50,623 nt of DNA. Origin: Thermodesulfobium sp. 4217-1. Its GTDB lineage: Bacteria > Thermodesulfobiota > Thermodesulfobiia > Thermodesulfobiales > Thermodesulfobiaceae. Location: positions 1 to 50,623 of the forward strand of contig NZ_JBAGBW010000015.1 of the NCBI RefSeq assembly GCF_039822205.1. Reading direction: 5' to 3'. The notes beneath the pieces are model-generated. The model was given only the letters and a program-made list of their open reading frames with translations, did no database searches and had not been told where the DNA came from. Position 1 is the stretch's first letter. Each line of letters begins with the position of its first letter. Below are positions 1 through 7,893 of this stretch, in pieces. Position numbers and translations under genes: made by a program.

Positions 1-162
1 TCTTTGCAAAATCTCATTGAGCTGTTCTTCGCTATACATTCTATGCTTGCCTTTTGTTACATAAGCGGGTTTTAGCTTTCCTTGCTTATCCCACTTACGC
101 AATTTCTGGACTGCAGAGCCTATAAGTTTTGAAAACTCAGTAATGTTAAATATACGGTTATA
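1..162 (-). pseudogene. N-terminal part of an IS607-type serine recombinase (MerR-like HTH), cut by the window edge
   Basis: Read leftward, the frame gives NITEFSKLIG followed by QKLRKWDKQGKLKP and HRMYSEEQLNEIL. This is the MerR-like winged helix that opens IS607-family TnpA resolvases (helix-turn-helix, RWD/KWD box, then the RxYSEEQL segment). No ATG lies in this frame: the nearest ATG (164-166) is one frame off and stops after two codons, so the start is either frameshifted or non-canonical. The recombinase catalytic domain would lie left of base 1. An ordinary MerR regulator is the alternative. Confidence 0.55.
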
Positions 163-166
163 TCAT

Positions 167-523
167 AATACAAAATACTAAAAAGCCAAGAGAAAAATTC
201 ATAATTTCTGATAATTAAACAGATTTGTTGTAACTGTTAAGAGCCTTTCACCTAACAAAAAAATTGTATAATTAAAAAAATATTTTAGGCCCACTAAATT
301 AAATAAAACTGATCATTATAATTTAAAATATTTTAAAAATTTTATATTTAAATTTCCATCAAAATTAATTTGTTCAAAAAAATACCTACAGTTTAAAATT
401 GTATAATAATAACTTTTTGAAGTAAAATAAAAGTTATTTATATTTATCTATGCAAAAGTTTTATATTAACTTAAATTTTTGTTTTATGATATATAAAATC
501 AGATTACAAATTCACTACTAAGC
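167..523. other. AT-rich intergenic stretch without a recognisable gene
   Basis: About 350 bases that are very AT-rich. I see no coding frame of convincing composition and no stable GC-containing hairpin. Several TATAAT-like hexamers occur (for example near 402-410 and 485-495) and one probably drives the metallohydrolase gene, but the composition makes any single choice unsafe. Confidence 0.5.
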
Positions 524-535
524 GAGGTGTATGTT

Positions 536-1393
536 ATGTTAATAAATCCAAGCACAAAGATTACGATCCTTGTTGACAACATAATTCTTTCATCTAGTCC
601 AGCAAATCTTCTTGCAGAACATGGATTTAGTGCGCTAATTGAAACTGAGAAAGAAACCTTCTTGTACGACACAGGCTCTAGTGGCTTTGCCCTTCTAAAC
701 AACGCCCACAGATTAAAAAAGGATCTAAGCAATGTAGATGCAATAATTCTCTCCCACAACCACAGCGATCATACAGGAGGGCTCCTTACCCTACTTGATT
801 ATCTAAGAAAAGATATAAAAATTTATGCCCACAAGAATATTTTCAAAAAAACCTTTTCATCAAAGACAAAAAAGACTACTTTTATAGGAATACCCTTTGC
901 TAAGGATATACTTGAGTCTCTTGGCGCAAACTTCCTATTCTTAGAATCCCCAATCGAAATTAAAGAAAATATCTTTCTATCCTATCAAGTAGATACCTCA
1001 AATAATTTTGAAATAACTGACCAAAAACTCTTAAAGCTTGATACAGATGCCCATCTTGTGCCAGATACATTTGAAGAGGATATGAGCATATATTTCAAGA
1101 GCAACGATAAATTATCTGTACTGACAGGATGTGCCCACAAGGGAATAATAAATATCATTGAACAGGGCAAAAAGATAACAGGGTGTAAGAAATTGGATGC
1201 CGTTATTGGAGGTTCTCACCTTGGACCGGCATCGAAAGAACAACAAGACCAGACGATTGATGCCCTGAAAATCTTAGATCCAGAAAGAGTTGCCTTTGTA
1301 CACTGCACAGGACTTCAGATGATCTCAAGGTGTGCAAACGAACTAAAAGAGAAATTTGTATTTTCAGGCGTTGGCTCAACTTTCGAGGTGTAA
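536..1393 (+). CDS. MBL-fold metallohydrolase (dihydropterin/RFA-P synthase-like subgroup)
   Basis: A metallo-beta-lactamase-fold protein of 285 residues. The metal-binding signature HNHSDHTGG falls at about residues 74-82, preceded by a FLYDTGSSG strand-loop as in the COG1237 group, which includes an archaeal methanopterin-pathway enzyme and many uncharacterised bacterial hydrolases. A GTG at 527 would extend the frame by three residues, but GAGGTG at 524-529 sits six bases before the ATG at 536 and looks like the ribosome-binding site, so I chose 536. The sirtuin gene starts three bases after the stop, so the two are probably co-transcribed. The substrate cannot be told from sequence. Confidence 0.85.
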   Translation: MLINPSTKITILVDNIILSSSPANLLAEHGFSALIETEKETFLYDTGSSGFALLNNAHRLKKDLSNVDAIILSHNHSDHTGGLLTLLDYLRKDIKIYAHKNIFKKTFSSKTKKTTFIGIPFAKDILESLGANFLFLESPIEIKENIFLSYQVDTSNNFEITDQKLLKLDTDAHLVPDTFEEDMSIYFKSNDKLSVLTGCAHKGIINIIEQGKKITGCKKLDAVIGGSHLGPASKEQQDQTIDALKILDPERVAFVHCTGLQMISRCANELKEKFVFSGVGSTFEV

Positions 1394-1396
1394 GAC

Positions 1397-2122
1397 ATGT
1401 TAAACGATGACTATGAGAAAGCAGCTGACATTATTCGAGAGGGAGAGGCAGTCGTATTCTCTGGTGCAGGTATTTCCACAGATTCTGGAATACCAGATTT
1501 TAGATCTCCCACAGGACTGTGGAAACAAGAAAATTTTATCTCGCTTGCCTCTATAGAAGCGCTATACGAGAGAAGAAGCGAGTTTATAAAGTTCTACAGA
1601 GAGAGGCTTTCAAAGATAAAGCTTGCAAACCCAAATAGATCGCACGAGATAATCGCAAAATTCGAAGAAATGGGGCTTGTAACAGACGTAATAACCCAAA
1701 ACATTGACAGATTGCACCATAAAGCAGGATCAAAAAAAGTTATTGAAATACACGGCAATTTAGATGAGGCCTATTGCAGAACCTGCAAGTCTATATTTCC
1801 ATCGAACATTTTAGACGAGGTAGAAATGTGTCCAAATTGCGGTGGAGCAATTGGACCAAACATCGTCTTATTTGGCGAGGCTATGCCTGATAGTTTCAAC
1901 GATGCAATTGAGATTATTAAACAGGCTAAAACTTGTATTGTTATAGGTTCAAGCCTAAGCGTTTATCCAGCTGCAGCTATCCCAGAAACTGCATTAAAGT
2001 TCAATGAAAAGTTAATCATAATTAACAAAACGAGAACTCATTTAGATGGGTTCGCTGATGCGGTATTTAACGAGGACTCAAGCTTAGCCCTTGAAGAAAT
2101 TTATAAAAAACTAACGTCTTAA
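1397..2122 (+). CDS. cobB: NAD-dependent protein deacylase, SIR2 family
   Basis: A 241-residue bacterial sirtuin of normal size. The NAD-binding GAGISTDSGIPDFRS motif is at residues 23-37, TQNIDRLH at 100-107, the catalytic His of IEIHGN at 119, and the structural zinc site is formed by Cys127, Cys130, Cys145 and Cys148. It removes acyl groups from lysine side chains while consuming NAD+. The start lies three bases after the metallohydrolase stop, with GAGGTG upstream, so it is the second gene of a two-gene unit that ends at the 2132-2166 hairpin. Acyl-chain preference (acetyl or succinyl) is not clear from the visible motifs. Confidence 0.93.
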   Translation: MLNDDYEKAADIIREGEAVVFSGAGISTDSGIPDFRSPTGLWKQENFISLASIEALYERRSEFIKFYRERLSKIKLANPNRSHEIIAKFEEMGLVTDVITQNIDRLHHKAGSKKVIEIHGNLDEAYCRTCKSIFPSNILDEVEMCPNCGGAIGPNIVLFGEAMPDSFNDAIEIIKQAKTCIVIGSSLSVYPAAAIPETALKFNEKLIIINKTRTHLDGFADAVFNEDSSLALEEIYKKLTS

Positions 2123-2131
2123 GAACAAAAT

Positions 2132-2166
2132 AATCGCCTTTAGATAATCTCAATCTAAAGGCGATT
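2132..2166. terminator. Bidirectional terminator between the sirtuin gene and pstS
   Basis: Perfect 14-bp inverted repeat (2132-2145 and 2153-2166) with a 7-base loop, placed between two convergent stop codons. AT-rich flanks on each side could supply the U tract in both directions. Confidence 0.8.
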
Positions 2167-2185
2167 AATATATTGCAATTATAAA

Positions 2186-3268
2186 TTATTTTGTAAGGAT
2201 TGGCTTCCCTTCCCAGGTAATTGAATCCAAGATCTTCATATCGTTTGCAACAGCTTCCTGAGGAAGCTTTACATAGCCCAATGCTTCACTATACTTTTGT
2301 CCATCGGTTATTATCCACTTTACCAGATCGAGAACTGCTTTTGCCTTTGCTATATCGTTGCCCTTATAATTCATCTCTTTGTGCAGGAGTATAAATGTGA
2401 ATCCAGTTATAGGATAGCCCGCAGGATTCGATGTATCGAGCACAAGAGCTCTCATATCAGAGGGCAGCTGCACTCCTTCGAATGCCTTTTGGGTGCTTTC
2501 AAGAGTTGGAGCGATAATATTTCCAGATTTATTCTTCACCTTTGCAGTTGTAATATGGTTTTGGATAGCGTATGTTAGCTCTACATACCCTATTGAATAT
2601 GGGTTTTGTTTAATAATAGCGGTAACTCCCTCGCTGCCCTTCCCACCAAGACCTACGGGCCACTTAACTGAAGTTCCAGCTCCAGAAGTACTCTTCCAAT
2701 CAGGGCTCATAAGAGAAAGATAATTTGTAAAGATGAATGTCGTTCCAGAGCCATCAGATCTGTGAGCTACCGTTATGGGCTTGTCTGGAAAGTTTACTCC
2801 AGGATTTAGCTTTTCAAGATATGGGTCATTCCAATTCTTGATCTTCCCAAGATATATATCCGCTATAGCCTTGCCGTCCAAAATAAGGTCTTTGACCCCA
2901 GGTATATTGTAGGCCATAACCACAGCACCTGCAGCATCTGCAATAGTGACCACTCCGCCAGGCACCGTCTGCATCTCTTTTTCTGACATATAAGCATCGC
3001 TTGCCGAAAAGTCTGTAGTACCGTCCTTAAGAGCGTTTATCCCTCCGCCAGAACCTATTGATTGATAGTTTACCTCTACGCCCTTAACATTCTTATAATC
3101 CTCAAACATCTTTGAAAATAGAGGATAAACAAAGGTAGAACCAGCGCCAGTAAGCTGTTTTACCTGAGAAGCTGACTGAGGAGCATTTGAGCCAGAGCAT
3201 CCTGACACATAAAAAACTGCAGCCACAAGCAAAAAGACGCCTAATAAAGAAAGCAAAATTCTTTTCAT
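2186..3268 (-). CDS. pstS: Phosphate ABC transporter substrate-binding lipoprotein PstS
   Basis: A 360-residue phosphate-binding protein. The N-terminus is a lipoprotein signal with a hydrophobic core and a VSGC lipobox, so the mature protein starts at Cys24. The family signature GAGSTFVYPLF begins the mature domain, with the phosphate-loop segments SIGSGGGI and HRSDGSGTTFIFTNYL following. It captures phosphate outside the cytoplasmic membrane for PstCAB. No pstC, pstA, pstB or phoU follows in this window, so the gene stands alone here. A strong AGGAGG precedes the ATG, and four 11-bp-spaced TTAACA/T repeats lie upstream at 3317-3355, which suggests control by a PhoP-type regulator. Confidence 0.93.
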   Translation of the reverse strand: MKRILLSLLGVFLLVAAVFYVSGCSGSNAPQSASQVKQLTGAGSTFVYPLFSKMFEDYKNVKGVEVNYQSIGSGGGINALKDGTTDFSASDAYMSEKEMQTVPGGVVTIADAAGAVVMAYNIPGVKDLILDGKAIADIYLGKIKNWNDPYLEKLNPGVNFPDKPITVAHRSDGSGTTFIFTNYLSLMSPDWKSTSGAGTSVKWPVGLGGKGSEGVTAIIKQNPYSIGYVELTYAIQNHITTAKVKNKSGNIIAPTLESTQKAFEGVQLPSDMRALVLDTSNPAGYPITGFTFILLHKEMNYKGNDIAKAKAVLDLVKWIITDGQKYSEALGYVKLPQEAVANDMKILDSITWEGKPILTK

Positions 3269-3316
3269 AAATAACCTCCTAATAAATTTTGTACCTGAAC
3301 CAATATACAGTCAAAA

Positions 3317-3355
3317 TGTTAATAAGATGTTAATTTTTAGTTAAATTATAGTTAA
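3317..3355 (-). promoter_or_regulatory. Four PhoP-box-like direct repeats upstream of pstS
   Basis: On the minus strand the hexamers TTAACT, TTAACT, TTAACA and TTAACA follow one another with exactly five bases between them (plus-strand positions 3350-3355, 3339-3344, 3328-3333, 3317-3322). The 11-bp period and hexamer match the direct-repeat PhoP box described for Bacillus phosphate genes. A TATATT that could be the -10 follows nine bases after the last repeat, and the pstS ATG is about 49 bases downstream. Confidence 0.65.
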
Positions 3356-3473
3356 TTGTCTGATAGTTTGCTTGGTAATGAAAGTCCCATTTTCTTTGTA
3401 AATTCATCCTCTGACAGAATCAATGATGGTTGACTCATATAAATTGGGGTAAAATAATTACCCTAAAAAGATC

Positions 3474-3912
3474 TTAACAACCACACTCTTCAATTTTAGG
3501 TAAAAGCCTATCATTAAGTTTAGAAATAAGAGAAGGGCTAATGTCCAAATACCATACATGTTAGTCAATACTTCCTGAATGTCTCTTAAGGCCATACCCT
3601 TAGAATACATAGCTATAATCTTACTTTATAAATCATCAATCACAGTTTGGCGCTTAAGAAAAATTCTAGTTTCAAATTCACTATTTCTATCTCTTGGAGT
3701 TTTTAACTTTAATTTCACTCATATCAGTTGTAATGGTTTTAGGAAAATAACTATTTCTGTATTTTTCTTTAGAAGACCTGTCAAACTTTTTATATCCGAG
3801 AAATTCATCAAATTCAGCTTCTAATGCTTTTTATAAAATTTGTTGAATAAGACTTTTTGATTTTTTCTCTAATTTGCTTAGGTTCCAGTACTCTTTTTTT
3901 TGTTTTAAACAT
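3474..3912 (-). pseudogene. Decayed IS256 (Mutator-type) transposase fragment
   Basis: Reading leftward from ATG 3912 (AAGGAGG just upstream), the pieces FDEFLGYKKFDRSS, YRNSYFPKTITTDMSEIKVK, TPRDRNSEFETRIFLKRQ, SKIIAMYSKGMALRDIQEVL and DISPSLISKLNDRLLPKIEE appear in the order found in IS256-family transposases. They are spread over at least three reading frames, with a stop after DDL and an internal deletion near the N-terminus. Homology stops just before the expected Trp after KIEE, so the DDE catalytic domain is gone. The element is dead. It abuts the truncated methyltransferase copy at 3963-4106. Confidence 0.8.
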
Positions 3913-3962
3913 TGGAAATTTTTACCTCCTTATATATGATAGTTTAAATACTCCTACACAGT

Positions 3963-4106
3963 TTAGTAAACAATCCAATGTCCTATCTGATCGAGCAACA
4001 ACCTATGAAACAGCCCATTTTCAATAATTTGGTAGCTAACATAGTATTCTTTTTTCTTATCGCTTTCACAAAACAAAAGATTTGTATTAGCATTGCCTAA
4101 ATTCAT
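3963..4106 (-). pseudogene. Truncated copy of the methyltransferase gene at 27511-28488
   Basis: The frame opens with MNLGNANTNLLFCESDKKK and continues to LLLDQIG, nearly the same as the first ~41 residues of the intact methyltransferase starting at 28488. After that it runs into unrelated sequence and stops at 3963-3965, close to the IS256 remnant. It is the 5-prime end of a second gene carried along in the duplication that also contains the glycosyltransferase at 4115-5026. Confidence 0.85.
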
Positions 4107-5060
4107 ATTTTCCCCTATGTTTTAATTTTAATTTTTCTTACAACATCAATTACATATTTTTTCTGTTCAAGAGATATGCTTTCTTTTTGCAAGATCTCTT
4201 TTAACCAAAGAAGCATCATCTTTTTCCAAAAATCATATAAATTGTTTTGAATACAATAATCTCTCTCGCTTTCCAATAGTTTAATCAAATCTATAAGCAT
4301 CTTATTATGAAAAGAGGTAGAAGTACTTTGAGAATGAATTCTATATCCTGCAACCGATTGATTGAAAAACTTAAACCTATACTTTTTTGAAAGGGCTATC
4401 CAGAGAGGCATATCTTCTACAAAAAAGTCTTCATTAAACCCTCCAACGTCCAAAATGCATTCGGTCTTAGCAAGCCAAGATACAGCAGGCAAATACCCCC
4501 TAAAAAGAGTCTTATATGTCCCGAACTCGTCTTCATTTAGATAGTTAAAGTCGTCTCTATCGGAAGCAAGAATGATCATCACGCTCTCCGACTCAATAGA
4601 ACCCTTTTGCACTCTAACAACTTCTCCATGTTCGTTTATATATGTCGCATCCCCAAAAACAATCACATAGTTATCTGGCAATCTTTCAAGCTCCTTAACA
4701 AGCAAGCTTATCTTATCTCGATAAATGACGTCATCTGATGCGCTAAAAGAACAGTATCTGCCTTGCGCCCATTTTAAGCACTTATTTAATGTCTTTGCTA
4801 TACCGTTATTTTTATCCGAGTTTATGTACTCAAATCTAACGAATCTATTCTTACAGATATCTATCATTTCGCATATCTTGCTGTGTGTATTATCTGTCGA
4901 ACAGTCATTTATAATAATAAATTCAATATTTTCGTAATTTTGATCTATAACGCTTTTTATGGCTTCCTGTACAAATTTTTCGTGATTGTAAGCAGGCATT
5001 GCAATCGTTACAAGAGATTTTTCCATTAATTTCTCCTTAAGGCTATTCTGTAAGATATTA
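3981..5060. repeat. Duplicated segment, copy A (partner at about 28366-29446)
   Basis: About 1.08 kb shared with the flagellin glycosylation locus, in the same orientation. It covers the upstream ribosome-binding site, the entire GT2 gene and the first ~41 codons of the next gene. Copy 4197-4304 is identical base for base to 28579-28686, while the middle of the gene (about 4500-4770) is clearly diverged. The left end is next to an IS256-type remnant. Confidence 0.85.
4115..5026 (-). CDS. GT2-family glycosyltransferase (duplicate copy A)
   Basis: A 303-residue soluble GT-A fold transferase. The nucleotide-sugar half opens with TIAMPAYNHEKFV and IIINDCSTDNT (about residues 7-47), and the metal-binding SDD is at 97-99 in the SASDDV context. 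The ED of VEDMPLW is a candidate catalytic-base region. It probably adds a sugar to a surface glycan. The sister gene at 28497-29408 differs at about 46 of 303 positions by my count, with changes concentrated between residues 92 and 240 and almost none in 1-59 or about 241-286. It lies downstream of the dTDP-sugar genes on the same strand. AAGGAG precedes the ATG. Confidence 0.9.
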   Translation of the reverse strand: MEKSLVTIAMPAYNHEKFVQEAIKSVIDQNYENIEFIIINDCSTDNTHSKICEMIDICKNRFVRFEYINSDKNNGIAKTLNKCLKWAQGRYCSFSASDDVIYRDKISLLVKELERLPDNYVIVFGDATYINEHGEVVRVQKGSIESESVMIILASDRDDFNYLNEDEFGTYKTLFRGYLPAVSWLAKTECILDVGGFNEDFFVEDMPLWIALSKKYRFKFFNQSVAGYRIHSQSTSTSFHNKMLIDLIKLLESERDYCIQNNLYDFWKKMMLLWLKEILQKESISLEQKKYVIDVVRKIKIKT

Positions 5061-5140
5061 TAACTAACTAAAACCTCTCACTTATTTATTTCGATAAAGC
5101 CTTGAAATCTCAACAAATGTTGTAATTATAATAGCAACTT

Positions 5141-5254
5141 TTATGAAGCTTGTAACAATTTTGTAACAAATGCTTTTGGCAGTCTCGATAGAAATAGTTC
5201 AATGAATTTTTTCAGGTTGTTTTCAGTCAATGCAAAGTTTTCAGATATACTCAT
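5141..5254 (-). CDS. Possible small protein or gene remnant, 37 residues
   Basis: A short frame from ATG 5254 with AAAAGGGA directly upstream. It encodes a hydrophilic, helix-prone peptide (MSISENFALTENNL, then FIELFLSRLPKAF). It lies in the 460-base gap between the duplicated glycosyltransferase and the aminotransferase gene. It may be the surviving end of a gene lost when the duplication arrived. I do not recognise the family. Confidence 0.25.
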   Translation of the reverse strand: MSISENFALTENNLKKFIELFLSRLPKAFVTKLLQAS

Positions 5255-5319
5255 TCCCTTTTAAATTTTTACTAAATAATCCCATTAGATTTTCTGAAAA
5301 TTTATACCTATAAAACTCA

Positions 5320-5486
5320 CTAAATTGGATTTATAACATTCACCATTAATTTGTCGTTCAACAAAAAATCTATATCTCCATCTTTATTCTTTCTTACGCT
5401 TTCGCTTATGAAGTCATTGATACCATAAAGCATATTTTCAATAGTGGCCCAATTCCATCCTTAAAGGCTACCACTCTTAATTTCAT
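5320..5486 (-). pseudogene. Small frameshifted gene after the PIN-aminotransferase fusion
   Basis: An ATG at 5484-5486 overlaps the region of the upstream stop (ATGATG, coupled start). The frame reads [11 protein letters not shown] and then breaks; one frame over, it continues WNWATIENMLYGINDFISES through KDGDIDFLLNDKL to a stop at 5320-5322. Joined, these would give a protein of about 55 residues with good coding composition. One indel therefore seems to have broken a short gene or the start of a longer one. I do not recognise the product. Confidence 0.45.
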
Positions 5487-7030
5487 CATTTAAACTTATT
5501 AATTATTTCTACAATTTTCCTTGTGTCATCCAGATTCTGTACCCCACTTATAGGCAAGCTTAAAACTTCTCGATGTATCTTCTCAGTAATTGGCAGAGAA
5601 AGAAGTCCCCATTCTTTGTGTGAACTTTGCTTGTGCGGTGGAATTGGATAATGTATCATGGTTTGAATGCCATTTTCACTCAAATATTTTTGAAAAGTTT
5701 CCCTTTCTTCTGTTCTAACTACAAATAAGTGCCAAACGTGGCCTTTTTCATCTCTTACTTGAGGCAGGATAATTTTATCGTTTTCAATGTTTTCAAGATA
5801 GAACTTTGCAATTTTCCTCCGTTTTTCTATTTCATCGTCTAAATATTTTAACTTAACCCTCAAGAAAGCAGATTGCATCTCATCAAGCCTACTATTAATT
5901 CCTTTATAGATATTTTCATATTTCTTATGACTCCCATAGTTACCAAGTGCTCTTATGCATTCTGATAAATCATAGTCATTTGTAGTAATTGCCCCAGCAT
6001 CCCCTAAAGCGCCAAGATTTTTCCCAGGGTAGAAGCTAAATCCGCTTGCATCTCCAAGATTCCCGCTTCTTTTTTCTTTATAATATGCCCCGTGAGATTG
6101 AGCAGAATCTTCAATTAACTTTAAATCATATTTTTTAACTATTTTATCTATCTTTTCCATTTCACAGGTCTGCCCATAAAGGTGAACTGCTAATATGGCT
6201 TTCGTTTTAGGAGTAATCTTTTCTTTTATTTTAGATGGATCAATTAGATATGTGTTAATGTCTGGTTCTACCAAAATCGGTTTTAAGTTGTTGTGAGAAA
6301 TAGCAAGAATCGAAGCGATATATGTATTTGCTGGAACTATCACCTCATCGCCATCGCTCATAATACCAAGCTCTTTGTACGATCTAAGTATTAAAATAAG
6401 AGCATCAAGACCACTCGCCACTCCTACGCAATATTTTGTCCCACAATATTCGGCAAACTCTTTTTCAAATGCACTGCACTCATTGCCTTGAATATACCAA
6501 CCGCTATTTATCAAATTATCAAAAGCTTTCTCATATTCATTAAAGTATTGAGCGTTAATATTTTTTAGGTCTAAAAATGGTATTTTTGTCTTTCTACTTT
6601 TTAAAAATTCAAAAAAGTTATCAGTATGTACTACAATATCAGGATATTTATTTGACATATCCTTATCTCTAGTAACTACAAATCCACCTATTGCTCTTGT
6701 AGAGGCTATAATCAGGGCATCTTCTAAATCTTGTGTGTTTGTATCTATATAAGAAGGTGTTTTTGCAATTTTAAAGTCTTTTAGTATCTCTGATATAAAA
6801 TTTTGGCTAATTTTCAAGCATTGCTTTTTTGTAATCTGTGGGAAGTCCTGCTTTATTTGAGCATATTTCAAAAAGAGTATGTTGTCCAAAGATGAAGAGG
6901 AAAGATATAATTCTATATTTTTATTATTTTTACAATACTCATAGATCTTTCTTGAGATTTTAAAGAGAATATCCCTTTTTTCACTGCTAAAATCTAAAAC
7001 TACATTTATATCAAAAACTACTTTTAGCAT
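5486..7030 (-). CDS. PIN nuclease domain fused to a DegT/DnrJ/EryC1-type sugar aminotransferase
   Basis: A 514-residue two-domain protein. Residues 1-148 form a complete PIN_3-like toxin domain: VVFDIN with Asp7, Asp13, the DLEDAL block with Glu103/Asp104, and TRDKDM with Asp122. From about residue 150 ([13 protein letters not shown], the usual N-terminus of the aminotransferase family) to the end lies a complete PLP enzyme, with EDSAQSHGA and the PLP lysine at about 337 in [14 protein letters not shown]. The second part resembles FdtB/QdtB, which transaminates dTDP-3-keto-6-deoxyhexose. No separate start codon or ribosome site is visible at the junction. ATG 7030 follows a TTG at 7033. The start overlaps the antitoxin-like gene by 20 bases. 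Confidence 0.85.
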   Translation of the reverse strand: MLKVVFDINVVLDFSSEKRDILFKISRKIYEYCKNNKNIELYLSSSSLDNILFLKYAQIKQDFPQITKKQCLKISQNFISEILKDFKIAKTPSYIDTNTQDLEDALIIASTRAIGGFVVTRDKDMSNKYPDIVVHTDNFFEFLKSRKTKIPFLDLKNINAQYFNEYEKAFDNLINSGWYIQGNECSAFEKEFAEYCGTKYCVGVASGLDALILILRSYKELGIMSDGDEVIVPANTYIASILAISHNNLKPILVEPDINTYLIDPSKIKEKITPKTKAILAVHLYGQTCEMEKIDKIVKKYDLKLIEDSAQSHGAYYKEKRSGNLGDASGFSFYPGKNLGALGDAGAITTNDYDLSECIRALGNYGSHKKYENIYKGINSRLDEMQSAFLRVKLKYLDDEIEKRRKIAKFYLENIENDKIILPQVRDEKGHVWHLFVVRTEERETFQKYLSENGIQTMIHYPIPPHKQSSHKEWGLLSLPITEKIHREVLSLPISGVQNLDDTRKIVEIINKFK

Positions 7031-7259
7031 CAAGGTATTCTAAGTACGCATCGGGCAAAAAATCATCATCTAAAAAAATATTTCCGCTCGCTTTGTAGGA
7101 TATCTCTTTCCAATGCATCTCTATATATTCATCAGAATAAGTCTTTTTCTCTGGTTCAGATTCTTTAATTATCTCTAAATCATCATTTCCAAAGCTTTTC
7201 AAAATCCCTAATATCTTATTTAATAATTTTTCATTTTTAATATCTAATAACAATTTCAT
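7011..7259 (-). CDS. Small acidic protein, probable antitoxin partner of the PIN domain
   Basis: An 82-residue protein starting [20 protein letters not shown], then NDDLEII and an acidic tail. The pattern of a short beta/helix opening followed by a charged, likely flexible end is that of antitoxins encoded just before PIN toxins. AAAGGAG lies at a good distance before the ATG, and its last codons overlap the start of the PIN-aminotransferase gene, the usual antitoxin-toxin arrangement. I infer the role from position and shape; the sequence does not match a named family I can recall exactly. Confidence 0.55.
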   Translation of the reverse strand: MKLLLDIKNEKLLNKILGILKSFGNDDLEIIKESEPEKKTYSDEYIEMHWKEISYKASGNIFLDDDFLPDAYLEYLDAKSSF

Positions 7260-7332
7260 TTCTAACTCCTTTAATACATACTTGATATAAATATAAATAT
7301 AAAATTTTATAACTTATAATTATTTAATTAAA

Positions 7333-7854
7333 TCATAGCAAGTATCTCTTATACTTTAACTTTATATTTTCATAATCTTTTTTATCTAAACAAAAATAAT
7401 AATTTAACTCATCTTCACTAACAATCTCAGCCCCAAATCTCTTATGAAAAGCAATAACTTTATCATTATCTTTCCTAACATCGAAGTGCGACTTATCAAA
7501 ACCTAAAGTTTTAAAACCAAATTCATATATTTGAATAACTGATTCGATAGCAGTTGATTTTGGAGCATCATCTTTTATAATCCAACTGCCCCAACAAAAA
7601 GAATTTTGCTTAAAATCATACATCCTTACAAGACCATAACTATCTCCCTCTTTAGACTCAATGACAAAATAAAACTCTTTTCTTTCTTCTTCTCTTTTTT
7701 TATACTCTTTTATCCAGTCTATTTGATTTTTTACAGTACCATTAATTTTTGAAAGATATTTCGCTTTCTTATCTTGCCTCATAAGATAAATAAAATCAGC
7801 ATCTTTAAACTCTACTGTGCGCAAATTAATACTTTTACCAAATAATATCATCAA
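7333..7854 (-). CDS. GNAT-family N-acetyltransferase, likely acting on an amino sugar
   Basis: A 173-residue RimJ/RimL-like GNAT protein. INLRTVEFKDADFIYLMR opens the fold, FYFVIES and YGLVRMYDF form the central strands, and FGFKTLGFDKSHFDVRKDNDKV with FHKRFGAEIV make the C-terminal acetyl-CoA fold. Two ATG codons stand in tandem at 7854 and 7851. Its place between the ketoisomerase and the aminotransferase suggests that it acetylates the new amine, in the role a hexapeptide-repeat FdtC or QdtC usually has. That assignment is an inference. Confidence 0.75.
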   Translation of the reverse strand: MMILFGKSINLRTVEFKDADFIYLMRQDKKAKYLSKINGTVKNQIDWIKEYKKREEERKEFYFVIESKEGDSYGLVRMYDFKQNSFCWGSWIIKDDAPKSTAIESVIQIYEFGFKTLGFDKSHFDVRKDNDKVIAFHKRFGAEIVSEDELNYYFCLDKKDYENIKLKYKRYLL

Positions 7855-7893
7855 AAATATCCAAAAATAATATAAATAATTTACAATATTTAT

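Noticed and set aside
3352-3438. A 28-residue frame on the minus strand (MSQPSLILSEDEF onward)
   Set aside because: Reasonable composition, but no ribosome site, and its end overlaps the pstS phosphate-box repeats; too short to call.
3579-3824. Plus-strand open frame of 81 codons
   Set aside because: It is the reverse strand of the IS256-type remnant, whose minus-strand fragments have clear family similarity.
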